Positions 15,456-15,586 of a stretch of 15,586 nucleotides of DNA are shown here, piece by piece. The position numbers and the translations under genes were made by a program. The stretch spans positions 1 to 15,586 of the forward strand of contig CAYTLW010000158.1 in the NCBI GenBank assembly GCA_964438735.1, in the 5' to 3' direction. Positions within the stretch are counted from its first letter, which is position 1, and each line of letters starts with the position of its first letter. The notes below the pieces were generated by a model, which saw only the letters and a program-made list of their open reading frames with translations, did no database searches and was not told the DNA's origin. The DNA comes from CAYTLW01 sp964438735 (GTDB lineage Bacteria > Myxococcota_A > UBA9042).

Positions 15456-15586
15456 TCAGTCCATCAGGTACGGAGAGCGGGGGCTGGCCTTCTTCTTGCG
15501 CTTGCGTCGCTTGCGCCGCTTCTTCTTGACCGGCGCTGGACGTACAGACTCGTCGACAGCGCGAGTCCCTGCATCGACAGCGACCT
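15456..15586 (-). CDS. 3' end of an unknown gene with a Lys/Arg-rich C-terminus (partial)
   Basis: An open frame enters from the window edge and stops with TGA at 15458-15456. It reads 42 residues: an acidic and small-residue stretch (VAVDAGTRAVDE), then PAPVKKKRRKRRKRKKK, then ASPRSPYLMD at the end. The dense run of AAG and CGC codons with G or C in third position, and the placement just before the next gene on the same strand, support real coding. Such basic tails can bind nucleic acid or acidic partners, or flank a domain in signalling proteins, but nothing visible identifies the family. The gene lies 68 nt upstream of the Cys-rich lipoprotein start. Confidence 0.6.
   Translation of the reverse strand, partial: VAVDAGTRAVDESVRPAPVKKKRRKRRKRKKKASPRSPYLMD

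Overview
The window is high-GC DNA (about two thirds G+C by eye) with every convincing gene on the minus strand. It looks like a draft or metagenome contig from Myxococcota or a related former deltaproteobacterial lineage. The signs are two very large lipoprotein-like proteins built of Cys-rich CTDC-type repeats (CDDGxxCTxxDxC), a MopE/Myxococcus-type CDGLDNDCDG motif, and an AgmX/PglI-like C-terminal domain. The taxonomic call is inference from protein style, not from a marker gene.

In the direction of transcription (high to low coordinates), the window opens with the last 42 codons of an unknown gene ending in a long Lys/Arg tract (15456-15586). Next is a compact three-gene envelope cluster. 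The first gene encodes a 1140-residue Cys-rich lipoprotein candidate with eleven 52/56-residue repeats and a polyglycine-rich C-terminal domain (11965-15387). The second encodes a 275-residue single-pass inner-membrane protein with a TonB-C/AgmX-like periplasmic domain (11128-11955). The third encodes a 1839-residue Cys-rich lipoprotein candidate with sixteen repeats of about 95 residues (5575-11094). The gaps are only 9 and about 18-33 nt, and the second gene's ribosome-binding site overlaps the first gene's stop codon, so the three are probably co-transcribed. Both lipoproteins share one half-repeat type, so they look like components of one surface structure. This cluster is the best candidate in the window for an undescribed system.

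After a 166-nt gap comes a textbook class I hexameric glutamate dehydrogenase (4068-5408, 446 aa), closed by a clear intrinsic terminator (4005-4043). Immediately beyond lies a 1004-residue protein (957-3971) that joins two receiver-like domains to a PEP-synthase/PPDK-type ATP-grasp domain but lacks the usual phospho-histidine and TIM-barrel parts.

The left 956 bases carry no convincing gene. They hold a nested palindromic repeat element of REP/MITE character (about 31-250), unremarkable sequence with two small hairpins, an assembly gap of ten Ns inside poly-G/poly-C runs that are probably artefactual (464-612), and a 20-bp imperfect inverted repeat just after the stop codon of the last gene (844-954).
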